A stretch of DNA of 64,000 bases from Benincasa hispida (GCF_009727055.1 NC_052360.1:65084145-65148144), one strand, 5' to 3'; positions 45,587 to 57,499 are shown, numbered from the stretch's first letter. Made by a program: numbers and translations. The notes: generated from the sequence alone by a model not told the origin.

Positions 45587-47430
45587 GAATGAGAACAAAG
45601 TGTTTGTTTCTACAAATACTATCTTCTTGGAAGAAGACCACATGAGAGATTATAAGCTACAAAGTAAGCTCGTTTTACGTGAGATCTCTAGTGAGACTGA
45701 GATTGCTGAGGGTTCAACAAGAGTTGTTGAACAGGTTGACAGATCAACAAGAGTTGTTGAGGTCAGTACATCTGGTCAACCAGCTCAAGAGTTGAGATTG
45801 CCTCGACATAGTGGGAGGGTTATGAACCCTATGGATCGCTACATGGGTTTGACTGAAGCCCAAAACGTCATTACGAATGATGGGGTGGAGGATCCATTGT
45901 CTTTTAAGAAAGCAATGGTGGATGTTGACAAAAGATAAATGGGTTAAAGCCATGAACCAGGAAATGGAATCTATGTACTTCAACAATGTCTGGGAGCTTG
46001 TTGATCCATCTGATGGGGTAAGATCTATTGGGTGTAAGTGGATCTATAAGCGAAAGAGAGGTGTAGATGGAAAGGTGAAAATCTTTAAGGCTAGACTCGT
46101 GGCAAAGGGTTATACCCAGGTTGAGGGAGTTGACTATGAGAAAACTTTCCACCTGTTGTCATGCTCAAGTCTATCCAGATTCTCTTGTCCATAACCACAT
46201 TTTATGATTATGAAATATGGAAAATGGACGTCAAGACTGCCTTTCTAAATGGTAATCTTGAGGAGACCATTTATATGACTCAACCAGAAGGGTTCATAGT
46301 TCCAGATCAAGAGCAAAGACTTTGCAAGCTTAATAGGTCCATTTATGGGCTGAAACAAGCATCTGGATCTTGGAACATCATATTTGACATTGTTGTCAAG
46401 TCGTTTGGCTTTAATCAAAACGTTAATGAGCCTTGTGTATATAAGAAGATCATCAACAGCTCAATAGCTTTCCTGGTACTGTATGTGGATGATATCCTAC
46501 TCATTGGAAATGATGTAGGGTATCTGATTGATATTAAGAATTGGCTAGTTGCCCAGTTCCAAATGAAAGATTTGGGTGAGGCACAATATGTTATAGGGAT
46601 CCAGATCATTCGGGGTCGTAAGAACAAACGGTTAGCCCCATCTCAAGCATTGTACATTGATCAAATGTTGATCAGGTATAGGATGCAGGATTCTAATAGG
46701 GGTATGTTACCCTTCAGGCATGGAATCATTTTGTCTAATGATCGACATCCTAAGACACCTAAAAAAATTGAAGAAATGAGACGAATTCCCAATGCTTCTG
46801 CTGTAGGAAGCTTAATGTATGCAATGTTGTGTACCAGACCTAACATTTGCTATGTAGTAGGGATTGTCAGTCGATAACAGTCCAATCTAGGATTTGATCA
46901 CTGGACGGAGGTCAAGACGATTCTCAAGTATCTTTGGAAAATGAGAGACTACATGCTCGTGTATGGAGATAAGGATCTGCTCCTTACAGGATACACAAAC
47001 TCTGACTTTCAGACCAATAGAGATTCTCACAAATTGACATTGGGGTTAGTTTTTACTTTGAATGGAGGGGCTATAGTCTGGCAAAGCCAAATACGTAGCG
47101 GCTTGTGAAGCAACTAAGGAGGATGTTTGGCTGAGGAAATTCCTTTTAGGTTTGGAAGTTGTTCCAAATATGGATTTGCCTATCACTCTTTATTGTGATA
47201 ACAACGAGGCTGTGGAAAATTCGAAGAAGCTTCGGAGTCATCATCGGGGTAAGCACATCGAACAAAAATATCACCTGATCAGAGAGATTGTGCATCAAGG
47301 TGATGTGATAGTCACAAAGATCGCATCAGAGCACAACGTTGCTGATCTCTTTACAAAGGCCCTCACGGCTAAAGTGTTCAAGGGTCACCTGGAGAGTCTG
47401 GGTCTGCGGGACATGCGGCATCTTGTCTAG
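45587..47430 (+). pseudogene. Ty1/copia pol remnant: RT and RNase H
   Basis: It begins inside the linker after integrase (NKVFVSTNTIFLEEDHMRDY) and passes ELRLPRHSGRVMNP. It then enters the RVT_2 domain: DKWVKAMNQEMESM, GCKWIYKRK, FKARLVAKGYTQVEGVDYEKTF, WKMDVKTAFLNGNLEETIYM, SIYGLKQASGSW, and the catalytic LVLYVDDILLIGND (~46480). RNase H follows: AKYVAACEATKEDVWLRKFL, LYCDNNEAVEN and the end VADLFTKALTAKVFKGHLES. Frame breaks are an extra A near 45933, two bases missing near 46152, a stop at 46875 and a small deletion near 47080 that removes the end of the YVDD-to-RNase H linker. Integrase, protease and gag are absent. Confidence 0.92.
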
Positions 47431-47504
47431 GGCAAGTGGGAGATGATACTAGAGTATGCCTTAGTTTATTGTATATTGTACATGTTTTTTTTTATTGTAT
47501 TGTA

Positions 47505-47540
47505 CATTAGTCTCCCGGGTCATTAGAATAAGTGAGAGAT
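47505..47540 (+). promoter_or_regulatory. 3' UTR and purine tract before copia 3' LTR
   Basis: An AAGTGAGAGAT purine stretch directly precedes TGTTGGGATTGG at 47541, as expected of a plus-strand priming site. Confidence 0.6.
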
Positions 47541-48420
47541 TGTTGGGATTGGTATCCTAATTCTCTCGGAGTCTCGTTGTTTGTAATGATACATATTGTT
47601 TGATGAATAAAATAATTGTTATTTCATTCTGACATTTACTCATATCCAATAAACAAAGCTCCATGGTTATCTTATGTGAACTTAAACATGTATATGTGAT
47701 ATACAAGTGGATCATGCCTTAAGTGATAACCTAAATAGGTCTGTAGTATAAGGATTAAGGTAGGATACCTGATTCTAATGACATTACGGATACGGCCCGC
47801 TTTGTAGAGGTTTGCAAATGTTGTAAACTACTACAGTTAGTAGATCCTGACCATTCATGTGGAGATGTGCAAGCAGGGGTGTCCTATACAAAGAGTTTGT
47901 ATAAGATCAAACCACGAGATGACTAGACTTTGTATATAACGTCGTTGATACTAGAGACTTACATCTCACCTAAACGACCATAGGTGACACAACCTCAATC
48001 TTGAGTGTTTTGGGAACTTCTACCTTTGAGGGCAGTCCTTTGACTAGTATAGGTGAGAGTGGCCAAATTGCCAACTCAACATGTCTCCCTTTTTGGGGAC
48101 TTGTCTGATTTGGGAGCTAGGAACTCAATCCACAAGATGGAATTCACTCTGTTCCCGAAGCAGGGATAAGTAGAGAGATTACTCCTTTAAGGGTTGATTC
48201 CGGGGCTTTAACATAGTGGCCATAACTTTTCTTTGGAAGAGAGGACTCAGTCATAGTAGGACTATGACTTATGTTCATTAGATGAATCAATGGTACTTAA
48301 GGAGTTAAATGTAACTACAGAGGCATAACGGTTATTGGCCGAGTTGTACTTACAAGCAATCTGTGAAGGGTTGTCGCACTTCTAATTGGTTAAGATGGAC
48401 ATACAATATATCTGTGGTAA
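47541..48420 (+). repeat. Family Y 3' LTR of the copia element (truncated)
   Basis: It starts TGTTGGGATTGGTATCC and matches the minus-strand LTR at 31094-32062/43434-45299. It stops near TATATCTGTGGTAAG, where unrelated sequence with a TATA-like TATAAATAG follows. The link to the copia pol is by position and orientation. Confidence 0.75.
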
Positions 48421-49353
48421 GTCAAAGAGCCAAGCTTCACCTATAAATAGCTTCTGCAAATTCCCTGAGAAATATACATGAATACATAGAGACGTGCATA
48501 TATCGATTTTGAGAGAGACTGGTTTGAAGCGACTTACAGAGTAGATCCGGGATAATCACGAGACAAGGCCGAGAGGTGTGTCTCCGAGCAAGGAATCCTT
48601 CCAATCCCCGCCGTTGAAGCTCTGTGCGAAGGTATTTCTACCAGAAGAGCAAGCCTGAGAGGAAAGCTCTTCTCTCCATTACTTCCACATGTCAGCAAGC
48701 AAAACCTTCGTTCGAAATCTGTGTCAAGACGTTGACACTCTTCTGTATTTGTTTCTAATCTCTTTCTCATCATCTGTATTCATCTTCTCTAATCTTTCAT
48801 TCACACCATGTATCAAACGCTTATTTCTATAATTAAATGTTATGATAATTACCATTGTCATCTCTCTGTCTATTTCTGTTCATCAATAATCCATTTTCTC
48901 CATGATGTTTTCCTAATTCTCTGGGTAAATAAAAAGAACTAAGCAAGTGAATTAATTGTGTTAAAGAAATAATTAAGTTTAGCTAAAGCATGCTCGACGA
49001 CATCTTCACCTGTGAGAGCAAAAGTGAAGATGTTATTCCGCCTATCGAGAGAGGGTTGGAAGAATGCGTGCTGTAATTTTTGTAATGAATGCATAACTGT
49101 ATGTTTCTGTTTATGACTGTAATCGTAAAGTTCATATATGATTGTAATTTGGAATGATCTTTCTACTGCTCATGTAAATCCTCGTGCACGGTTTCCTTCA
49201 ATTTTGATTAAGCCCTCTTACCTCGTCATCAAGATCTGCAACTCGGTTTTCGGAATTCTAAGAGCGATTAAAAAAATCCTATCATACTCAAATTGACACA
49301 AAAGAAAACAAAGCAAAGCAAAAGAAACTTTAACTAAAAAGAACTAATTGGCT
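48421..49353. mobile_element. Unclassified retroelement-like non-coding DNA
   Basis: 48440-48800 has a TATAAATAG motif followed by a GC-richer leader-like stretch, as in the R/U5 part of an LTR. 49200-49353, read on the minus strand, follows the tRNA-Asp primer site and looks like a 5' leader. No protein domain is visible. The junction between the two parts was not resolved. Confidence 0.4.
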
Positions 49354-49372
49354 TCTCCGAAAACGGTGCCAA
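49354..49372 (-). promoter_or_regulatory. tRNA-Asp-type primer-binding site
   Basis: The minus strand reads TTGGCACCGTTTTCGGAGA, about 14 of 19 bases like the TGGCGCCGTTGCCGGGGA site of Athila/Tat elements. Confidence 0.72.
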
Positions 49373-49374
49373 TT

Positions 49375-50777
49375 TGACAGATCGGTAGAGTGGACACCAT
49401 AAATATCTCTCCACCAATTAAATAAAATTTATAATCTCACCAAACTAACTACTTATACTAACTAGTAACACAAGCAGTATGGGGTCGAACCACAGAGAAG
49501 CACCAAAGATTAGTTCCTCAAAGCGCATTTTTAGTAAAAGTGGTAAATGGGATGGGGGAAGTTGGTATGGATTGATAATTGGAAATGCACAAGACTAAAA
49601 TGCAGGAAGATAAAGGATAGAAGTGCAATTAATCAAGACGTCCTAGTTTAGAGGAATGGACTTTTCCAATTCAATTTAGATCAATGAATTGCCAATATGA
49701 CTTAACCCTTCTTGTTTGTGCCTAGCCAAATTAATTTGAATCCTAATTAATCGTCCTTATTATCTAATTAACTAACATGAGAAGTCGAGTCCAGTCTAAA
49801 CACATTAATTAATCGCATTAAGCTTTAGGGAGACGCTAGGATGAAATAATTAACTTCCACCGTCTAGTTATTTTGTTCAATATGATTTTCACATCAAGAT
49901 TGATTAAAGCATTCCTTAGTGTGGTTGACTTCACAAAGAAGCAAGTTAATATAATCTCTTGCTTCCTATGGTTCATTGCTTTAATCAGGATTAAACTTAA
50001 GCATGAAACTACATAAAAAAAAGTATTGGTTTTCAATCAAATACACGGAAATGCAATTCATAATTAGTAAATTCAGAGTGAGAATTCATAAACAAGATAT
50101 ATACATCATAATATAAAAATTCTCCCAAAATTACTATGGTTTCTCCACATCCTCTAAATTAAGAAAACTCTAAAACTTACCTTCTCATGGAGATGAAGAA
50201 GAAAAATCCCAGAATCTCCTTGATTAACTACAAAATGAACACCCAAAGAAGAATGTGGGAGAAAAAAGAGGAAAGGGGTTGGAAACCCAAAGTGGGTGAT
50301 TTCCCTACCTAAAAATCAAAGAAGATTATTTATACCAGCTGCGCAGTGTCTCTACACTCGGTTGAAGCATAGCAACGCTGGCCAAATGTTGCTGCAGCGT
50401 AACGCTGGAGTGTAGCAATGGCAGCGTTATGCACTAGCATGTGCACGCTACTCTCCGCCTCCGTCAAAGTTTGGAGTGTCGCAACGCTCCATAGAGCACT
50501 GTAAAGCTCCCCTATTTCTTCAGAATGCTGAGGCTATTGCCTTTGAGCGTAACCCTACGCTCGGTTGAGCGTTACGACACTCTATTTAGGGGCATTTTGA
50601 TAATTTTGCCTCCTTTGAATTAAGCTCATAATTGCTCCAAATTAAACCAGAATGGCTCGTAATGATCGATTCTACCTCTTAGGCACCCGAAACTTGTAAA
50701 AGCACTTAATAAACATATTAAACATAGTAGCGAACTTGAATTAAGAAGAGAAAGATAGCACATTTTCGGTGCTATCA
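49375..50777 (-). repeat. 5' LTR of an Athila/Tat-like Ty3/gypsy element (1.4 kb)
   Basis: On the minus strand it starts TGATAGCACCGAAAATG and ends CTGTCA, two bases before the primer site. A minus-strand TATAAATAATC sits at about 50325-50335. Just upstream of it (50340-50580) is a GC-richer block with repeated GCAACGCT/AGCGTAACGCT motifs, a U3 feature I know from Athila-like LTRs. It cuts into a copia C-terminus on its right side. Confidence 0.78.
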
Positions 50778-51434
50778 ATCCATTAACAAAGGTTTTAACT
50801 AAAGAAAGGGTATGGAACTCATCGAAGGGGATAGGATTGAATCCCTTATAATTGTCATGAGCCATATATAAGCATTCTCACCTAGTGATCAGAGATCCTA
50901 AGAACTAGGTTCAAAGGGAAAAACGAATTATAAGGTAGCCAAGAAATGCACTATCTTTATGTTTTGAACCATCTTTATGATGTGATGCATTATCCTATAA
51001 CGATATAGAGGGATGAATTTTTTCAATGAGCTCTTTATAAAATTGTAGCTCTTATAAGTGGATGTGTTATGTTATAGGAGCACCCTTGACAAATTTTATC
51101 TATATAAGTTTGAGAGTGAAGCCACTCTCTATGGGAATATGGGGCTTATTCTCAAATACACTTACAAAATATGGGATTAGCACAAGGCCTTAAAGTGCTA
51201 ACTAATAAAGTTTATGTCAACACTTGGATAATTATGTGTGGATAATAAATTTTTTATTTCTCCTTTATTGTTATGGTTGAAGTTAGAGACGACTACTAAC
51301 GTTGAAATAGAGATTATTAATTCACTAATAAAGGTTCAATACAGAATCACACATTTATTAATTATCTTTCTTTTGGCCAATTTTTTTTTTTTTTTTTGAT
51401 ATTTATTTTTAAATATTAAAAAAGAGTGGGGGAA
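50778..51434 (+). pseudogene. Ty1/copia C-terminal end and 3' UTR
   Basis: From the LTR boundary the frame reads PLTKVLTKERVWNSSKGIGL, NPL and a stop at 50851. This matches the ADPLTKGLxxExVWNxSKGMGL end of copia pol. A long 3' UTR follows and ends in AAAAAAGAGTGGGGGAA, a polypurine tract directly before the 3' LTR at 51435. The rest of pol was removed or displaced by the Athila-like LTR. Confidence 0.75.
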
Positions 51435-51972
51435 TGTTGTAACTTTTTTAATATTTAGTAGCTTTTTAAATGTTAAATGTTGAGTTAAAAGTTTGTGTTT
51501 TTCTTCAATAAAAATGAAAAATATAATTTTAAGATATGTTAAAACATTATATATTTATTACTAAGCTTTTGAATTAAATACTCAAGATCCAAGTTCACTA
51601 TAAATAAGTCTCTCGCATTGCTCTCAAAATATACCAACAATACTCAACATATCTTTCTCTCTTTTTCTTATTAGCTCTTTTAAGAGCAATTGACCAAAAG
51701 AATGGTGTTTTAGTTGTGGAGCTTTAAGCTCAACCTTTCAGTGTAGAGTGGTTTGAGCTACACAACGTTTCAGTTGGGTTGTTGTATCCTGGAGGGGACA
51801 AGTCAGAGAATATCTATATCATCGGTTGTTGGTATAAATAAATTCAATATACACTGTAGAGTGCTTGAATCTCCTTAAAGATAGCAAAATATCTGTTTCT
51901 CAACCTAATTGTTTAGGTGTCTGTTTCTCAATATTTACTTTATTTTTCTCTGTTATTTGTAATTCCCCATCA
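51435..51972 (+). repeat. Copia-type 3' LTR
   Basis: TGTTGTAACTTTTTTAATAT to CCCCATCA; matches the 5' LTR at 21944-22487 along its length (for example GGAGCTTTRAGCTCAACCTT). The five bases after it (TGAAC) do not exactly repeat those before 21944 (GAAAC). Confidence 0.78.
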
Positions 51973-53300
51973 TGAACTATAGTTTTCAAAAAGGTTGTAT
52001 TTTGTTATTACAATTTGATTAGCAATTCAAGTCTTTTTAAAGAAGGTGAAAACTAAAACTGAGAAACTGAAAAAAAACAAACAAACAAAAAAAAACATAA
52101 AACTAAAAAGGAGATTATCATGGATTGCCTCATGACATGATGTGATTTGCTTCAATTAACCTTAGAAGGCTAGTTTAACACACATTTTCGGGTACAACAT
52201 TGGTGCATCGATATACATTTTAGTAGTTTATTAGGTATATTAGTAATATATTTGCATTCACTAAACATGAACTTCACGAGTTTATCAACATTCATTTAAC
52301 ATGTATTTATATTTTATTAGTTTATCATGTATGTATATTGGCAACCTCTTTTTGAAGCGTGTGTATTTTGAAAAAATTATTTGTAAAAAAATTAAAAAAT
52401 ATGCTTAATTTACAACAAACACACATGGTCATACAGACACACATATGAAATATAAAAATGATATATAATTACATGAGAGGTTGTTTATGGCACTTTGAAT
52501 TGAGTTCATATATCTAGAATTCACATGTCTATGAAGTTTATACGCATGTAGAGTTCATATATTTGTGTTTTAGATATTTGGATGTTGACTTCATATGTCA
52601 GGAGTATCTAGTGAATTTTTTATTTAAGTAATCTGTTTTTATGATGAATATTTTTGTTTGAAAACTTTTTTATCCAATAATTCTACAAATAATAATAATA
52701 ATAATAAACTATAGATTGCACTTTATTTTTTTGTTTTTTAAACATACATGTATTGTTGGGAGTTTTAGGAAATAGGGTTCAGGTTATACTTTTGGATCAT
52801 GCAATTCTTTTTAAAAAAAAAAAAAAAAATTAAGCAATTTTTACAAATTTATGCATGTGACATTTCTAGTTAAGTCATTTTTATTTTAACACTTTTGAAA
52901 AAAACTTTTTAAGATAAAAAAACTCATATAACAGACAATTCTCAAAAAGTGTTGTTACACACAAGTTTCTTTGATTTCTTACATGATAAAAGTGATTTTA
53001 TAATGTTAAATTACTATAAAAAAAAACGACTATAATCTATGAACTAATAAAAAAATCGGGAGTTCAACTTTTTGACGGAACTTACATACTTTTGTGTCAA
53101 CAAATGTGTTTTTGTTGACAATTTTGTGTGTTAACTTAAATATAAACATTTGTTGATGTTTTATATGTATTTTAAAATTAACAATTATTTTTAAGCTTTA
53201 AATTAAAGTTTTATTGACGGTTTTATGTCACGTAACATCAACAAAACAAAAGGCTCATGTGTCAACAAAGGCTAAACTTGAAGTAGTCATAATTTAAAAT
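51973..53300. other. AT-rich DNA, possibly Harbinger-derived on its right side
   Basis: No gene. 52478 (GGTTGTTTATGGCAC) could face the terminus near 53663 as an inverted end, but the match is weak. 52685-52705 is a short (AAT)n tract. Confidence 0.35.
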
Positions 53301-53304
53301 CATT

Positions 53305-53525
53305 GTCGTCGAAGTTGGTGGAGTGGCCACCATTGGAGATCGCGGAGTTGGCCGTCACTAGTGGTGGTTGGATGTTGCTAGAGTTGGCTGCAGGCAGTGG
53401 TTTCTGGAGTTGGCTATCGGAGGTGGTCGTCGAAGTTGGTTGTCGGAGATAGTCGCTGAAGATGGCCATCAGAGGTGGTCGTCGGAGGTGGTCGCCAAAG
53501 TTGGCTGTCGGAGTTGAACAACAAG
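53305..53525. repeat. GC-richer minisatellite
   Basis: Degenerate units of about 15-30 bases built on GAGTTGGCTGTCGGAGGTGG and GGTCGTCGAAG. Minus-strand frames (Thr/Pro/Asp-rich) are repeat translations, not a gene. Confidence 0.75.
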
Positions 53526-53599
53526 GCATCGATTGTGATGAGGGTTGAGTGCGTTGTTGGTGGACATGGTATAAAATGTCGACGATATACAAAGTTGAC

Positions 53600-53663
53600 C
53601 TCCCACACAATGAGTTGAGTTCATATCTCAACTTATCTCATCTCATCTCCTCACCCCAAATGC
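53600..53663 (-). mobile_element. Harbinger-like terminal sequence
   Basis: On the minus strand GGGCATTTGGGGTGAGGAGA, then TGAGATGAGA, resembles the left end at 8487 (GGGGCTGTTTGGAGTGCTGA then GATGATA). The flanking bases are not a clear TWA duplication and no partner end is certain. Confidence 0.4.
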
Positions 53664-54000
53664 CCTCTGAGTGATATGACTGGTATAATAAATATGAAGT
53701 ATAAAGTGGACGTTAGACAAGGAGTTGATTATTATAGTTGGGTTATAATAGTTTTTGTTTGGGGTGTAGATTGTTTTAGTTTGGATTATAATAGTATGTG
53801 TTTGAGGTGTAAATTATCTTAGTTTAAGGAGTAAATAGTAAACACTATTGTAAAGAATAAAAAAATGATGAATGTAAAATAGTAAAAACGGTAGCAAATA
53901 ATAGTTTTAAAATAGTGCTAATTGGAGACTACAAAATAATATTTATTGTAGCAAGAGATGGTTATCATAGTCATAAGTAGTCCTTCCCTCAAACATTCCC

Positions 54001-54158
54001 AAAGTGTATCAACGATGTAGCAAAATTGAGTTTTTTTACGTTTGCTTATAGGTTAAGCTTCCGTTGTTTATATATTGTCAAAGTGTATCAACGATGTAGC
54101 AAAATTGAGTTTTTTTACGTTTTCTTATAGGTTAAGCTTCCGTTGTTTATATATTGTC
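54001..54158. repeat. 79 bp tandem duplication, one mismatch
   Basis: 54001-54079 and 54080-54158 differ at one base (TTTGCTTATAGG versus TTTTCTTATAGG). Both start AAAGTGTATCAACGATG. Confidence 0.95.
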
Positions 54159-55097
54159 AAAGCTCAAAGCAATAGAGTGGTTGGTGTATTTGAAATTCAC
54201 TACTTACATATTTGCATATATGAATAGACTAGTATATCGATGATATACCTAAGAGTACAAGTGTATAACAAAATCAATATTAATTATTAGGGGGTAAATT
54301 TGATACTGCATTAAATCATGAAGAACGTGGGAGGAGAAGTTAAATGTATGATCTGCCATGGCCAATGAATGAGAGAGAGCAAATCAAACCTCTAACTTCG
54401 AAGTTGAAAGTACATCCGTTGAACTAGGTTTATTTTGGCCATTGACTAATAAGTTTGTTAACAATGTTGCACATCATCATCTTTATTAAATGATAAAATT
54501 ATTTATTTAATTTAAGACCAATTACAAATTACGCGCGTCTCCAATCAAAGTTTATCCAATGACATTGATCTATCCAATCAGATTATACCATGACAAAAGT
54601 TAATTCAGTTAAACTACAACATACGTATCTTAGAGATTCTACATGAACTGGTCCAATTAAAATACCACCATTTCCCATCCAATGACATGAATTAATCCGA
54701 TCAAACTACATAAATTATCCCATCAGATTACATAATGACAACAATTAATCTAATCAAACTACAAAATTGGTCCAATCATCATTCTATATAAAGTCTTTGA
54801 AGACTTCTATTCAATCTTGAAAATCATTCATCTTATTTTTATGGTTGCTTAATTTCTTCAAAAATTGGGTGCAAACACATTTATTGAAGGAGACAAGTTT
54901 TAATAGTATTGACAAATGACCGGTCATGTAATTTTATCACATTTACAATTACCATTACCATTATCTCTTAAGGTCAAACGGTAATGAAAATATTAAAGAC
55001 ATTAAATAATTGTAACTCTAACGGACGGCCGCTCCTCAATGAGTTTGCATTTTTTTTTAATTACAGATTTGGAAGTGAACGTCATGTGTACCGAAAG

Positions 55098-55200
55098 GTA
55101 ATCACAAATGAACAATATCAAAGGTAATCAAATAGGGGTCACTGTGAATGATAATCACAAATAAACAATACCAAAGGTAATCAAATAGGGGCCACTTTTA
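55098..55200. repeat. Imperfect duplication, ~54 bp spacing
   Basis: GGTAATCACAAATGAACAAT with its following AAAGGTAATCAAATAGGGG occurs twice in a row with a few changes. Confidence 0.8.
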
Positions 55201-56124
55201 TTACCATTTAAACGTGACCTAAATTAGCTTAGTTTTAACTTTTGAATCATTGAAAGAATGGAAACAAATTTACCAATATTTATACAAGAGATCAAGAAGA
55301 TATTCTTTTTCTTGTCAAAATTGGAATTAATTTACTCATAAATGCAATAAAGATTCTAGTACTCTTTAGACTTGTATGGAGGCTTCAAAGTCTCATTTGA
55401 CCATATTTTACTTGTACAATTTTTAAATAAGTTTACTTGAATCACATAACCGAACCAAATCAAACCGCCTACACTCAAACCGCGCTCTACACGACCCAAG
55501 AAGTGACCTAAAAAGAAGAGAAGGGGAGTGGTGAGCCACACCTTAGACAGGCCAGAGTAAGGGAGTGAGGTGGCCATGTGTGTGGTAGGGCCAAAACCCT
55601 TCTGGTAAAATAGAAACAGACCATTTCAACTCAAAATCTCAACAAAGCAACAACGGAACATAAAAGAAACGATTCGTAATCACAAGACACAACGGTCCAA
55701 ATGGGGACAGCCTCAGTCCTTTTCACAGTAACCCACAACAATCGGATCTTAAAGATGGCATATTCTCTTTCTAGATAAACATGAAGTTCAGAAACGCCAT
55801 TGCTGTAGATTCTAAAACAGGGAAGTTCAAATTCAAAGAAACCCAGACCATGGGATTGGGTTGGATTTTATATAGCATTTTTCATCAATTCAGAAGTTTC
55901 AGCAGAGAGAATTCAAAGCAACTTTGTAATAATCAAATAAAAGAACCAACAAGAGGAAGCAAAATATAGTGTTTAGAGCATTTCAGACATATCCTAAGAG
56001 GCCCAAAATATGAAAAATAACAGTAAGCCCACCAAAAATAAAACAAACTAGAGAAAAAAAAAATCAAAAGAAGAACTTGCTACCATGCTCGAGAAGTCTA
56101 GATAAGAACTATGAAAGATCTGAC

Positions 56125-56160
56125 CTCATCTTCAACTTCATCTTCATCTTCATCTTCATC
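56125..56160. repeat. (GATGAA)n microsatellite at the end of the desaturase gene
   Basis: On the minus strand the stop codon TGA is followed by AGATGAAGATGAAGATGAAG. The repeat starts within a few bases of the stop and lies in the 3' UTR. Confidence 0.85.
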
Positions 56161-57499
56161 CATGGGTGTTCACAGCTTCCCAAAGCAAGTTCTTAGGAAC
56201 AGGGTTGGTCAAATCTCTAGCCTGCAAAGCAGCTGTTCTAAGAGTTTTTATGGTGCGAACATTAGCATCCCAAAATGACAAACTTCTGTAAGGAAGATTG
56301 TGTTTCTTGCAAAGTTCCACTACAATTGGAGAGATTTTCCTCAACTGGCATCTGGGCATCCTTGGAAACAAATGATGCTCTAGCTGAAACTGCAATCCAC
56401 CAAAAAACCAGTCCATCCAAGTAGAACAAGAGATATCCAAAGTCCCACTTGTTTGCTTCTCAAACCAATCATTCCCAGTGGGCTTCCCAACATAAACATT
56501 AGCCGAGAAATGGTTGAGACAAAATTGGATGTGCTGAAGAGAACATACAGCGAAACTTGCAAGAACAAACATGACCCTCTCAGACCAATTAGGGAGATAG
56601 GAAACCAGAAGAGGAAACCATGTCCAAAACACAAAAATCCCCATTATGTTCAATGCTCTATCAGGGACTTTCCTAGTGGAAAACAAGAGCAACAATGTCT
56701 GCACAAAGAGATTCACTCTAGCCACACACATCACAGGGTAAAATGTGAAATGCTGGTAACTAACGAAGAATCTAGCCAAGCCATCAAACTTCAACTTCCT
56801 ACCATAAAAATGAGATGTCAAAGACCGGAAGAATTTAGCAGAAACAGCAAAAACTGGGATGTGTTGAAGATCTGGATCATGGTCAAGGCTATTGCAAGAG
56901 ATATGATGAGCATTATGAGTCCATTTCCACCAGGCTATACTAATCCCCGTCAAGCAATTCCCAGACAAAATTTGAGCCAATTTGTTAAATCCACGGCTTG
57001 ACATTACATTAGAATGTCCAGAATCATGACCCACATAAGCACTTTGGATCCAAAGCATACCCAAAATCAAAGCACAAACCAAATGAACCAAAACACTCTC
57101 AGATTTCAAAACCCCATAAACCACAAGAAACATCATCACAGCAACAGAAATCAAAGAATACATAGTAACATGCCCCTTCTTCTCAAACAAACCTTGTTTA
57201 GAAAATTCAGAAGCAAGCCGTCTGTAGTCCTTAGAAACCTCCGAGACCTGAAAATCCTTGAGATAAAATCCAGTGAACAAGCGGTCTAAATACGCCCAAG
57301 CGGTGCCAGGATGATAAGCGATGAATGCATCGGTAACATCATGACCCGCTAAATTGAGAAAAGGCGTATCACCACCAGGATGTTCTTTAGCCCATTCTGT
57401 GACATTATAAACCTTACCCTGAATAGAGATCCATAGATCTCCTGGTTTGTTGTGCTTGAGAAGCTCCTCAGAGGTAATGTACTTCTTCTCCACCTCCAT
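56156..57499 (-). CDS. SLD1: Sphingolipid delta-8 desaturase (cytochrome b5 fusion)
   Basis: An intact 447-residue single-exon gene. It introduces the delta-8 double bond into the long-chain base of sphingolipids in the ER membrane, with electrons from its own cytochrome b5 domain. Seen: an N-terminal cytochrome b5 domain (residues ~5-80) with the heme motif HPGG (His40) and a second heme His at 63 (YHPG); membrane segments near 112-150 and 253-305; three histidine boxes of a front-end desaturase, HDSGH (158-162), HNAHH (195-199) and QLEHH (372-376), with the Gln in place of the first His that marks front-end enzymes. Length and lack of introns fit the plant SLD family. The start is the first ATG, just before KKYITSEELLKHNKPGDLW. 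The close relatives are delta-6 acyl desaturases, which cannot be fully excluded, but SLD is the usual plant member. E/Z product preference cannot be read from the sequence. Confidence 0.95.
   Translation of the reverse strand: MEVEKKYITSEELLKHNKPGDLWISIQGKVYNVTEWAKEHPGGDTPFLNLAGHDVTDAFIAYHPGTAWAYLDRLFTGFYLKDFQVSEVSKDYRRLASEFSKQGLFEKKGHVTMYSLISVAVMMFLVVYGVLKSESVLVHLVCALILGMLWIQSAYVGHDSGHSNVMSSRGFNKLAQILSGNCLTGISIAWWKWTHNAHHISCNSLDHDPDLQHIPVFAVSAKFFRSLTSHFYGRKLKFDGLARFFVSYQHFTFYPVMCVARVNLFVQTLLLLFSTRKVPDRALNIMGIFVFWTWFPLLVSYLPNWSERVMFVLASFAVCSLQHIQFCLNHFSANVYVGKPTGNDWFEKQTSGTLDISCSTWMDWFFGGLQFQLEHHLFPRMPRCQLRKISPIVVELCKKHNLPYRSLSFWDANVRTIKTLRTAALQARDLTNPVPKNLLWEAVNTHG

Larger units (their letters stand above)
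53664..56124. other. Gene-poor AT-rich flank of the desaturase
   Basis: No coding gene. It holds a 79 bp tandem duplication (54001-54158), a ~54 bp-spaced duplication (55098-55200) and, at 55980-56124, DNA that probably includes the 3' UTR of the minus-strand desaturase. Confidence 0.5.

Noticed and set aside
53287..53631. 114-residue Thr/Pro/Asp-rich frame
   Set aside because: It is a minisatellite read through, with no homology I recognise.
56380..57289. Several open frames overlapping the desaturase on both strands, up to 182 residues
   Set aside because: All are shadows of the conserved desaturase coding sequence.
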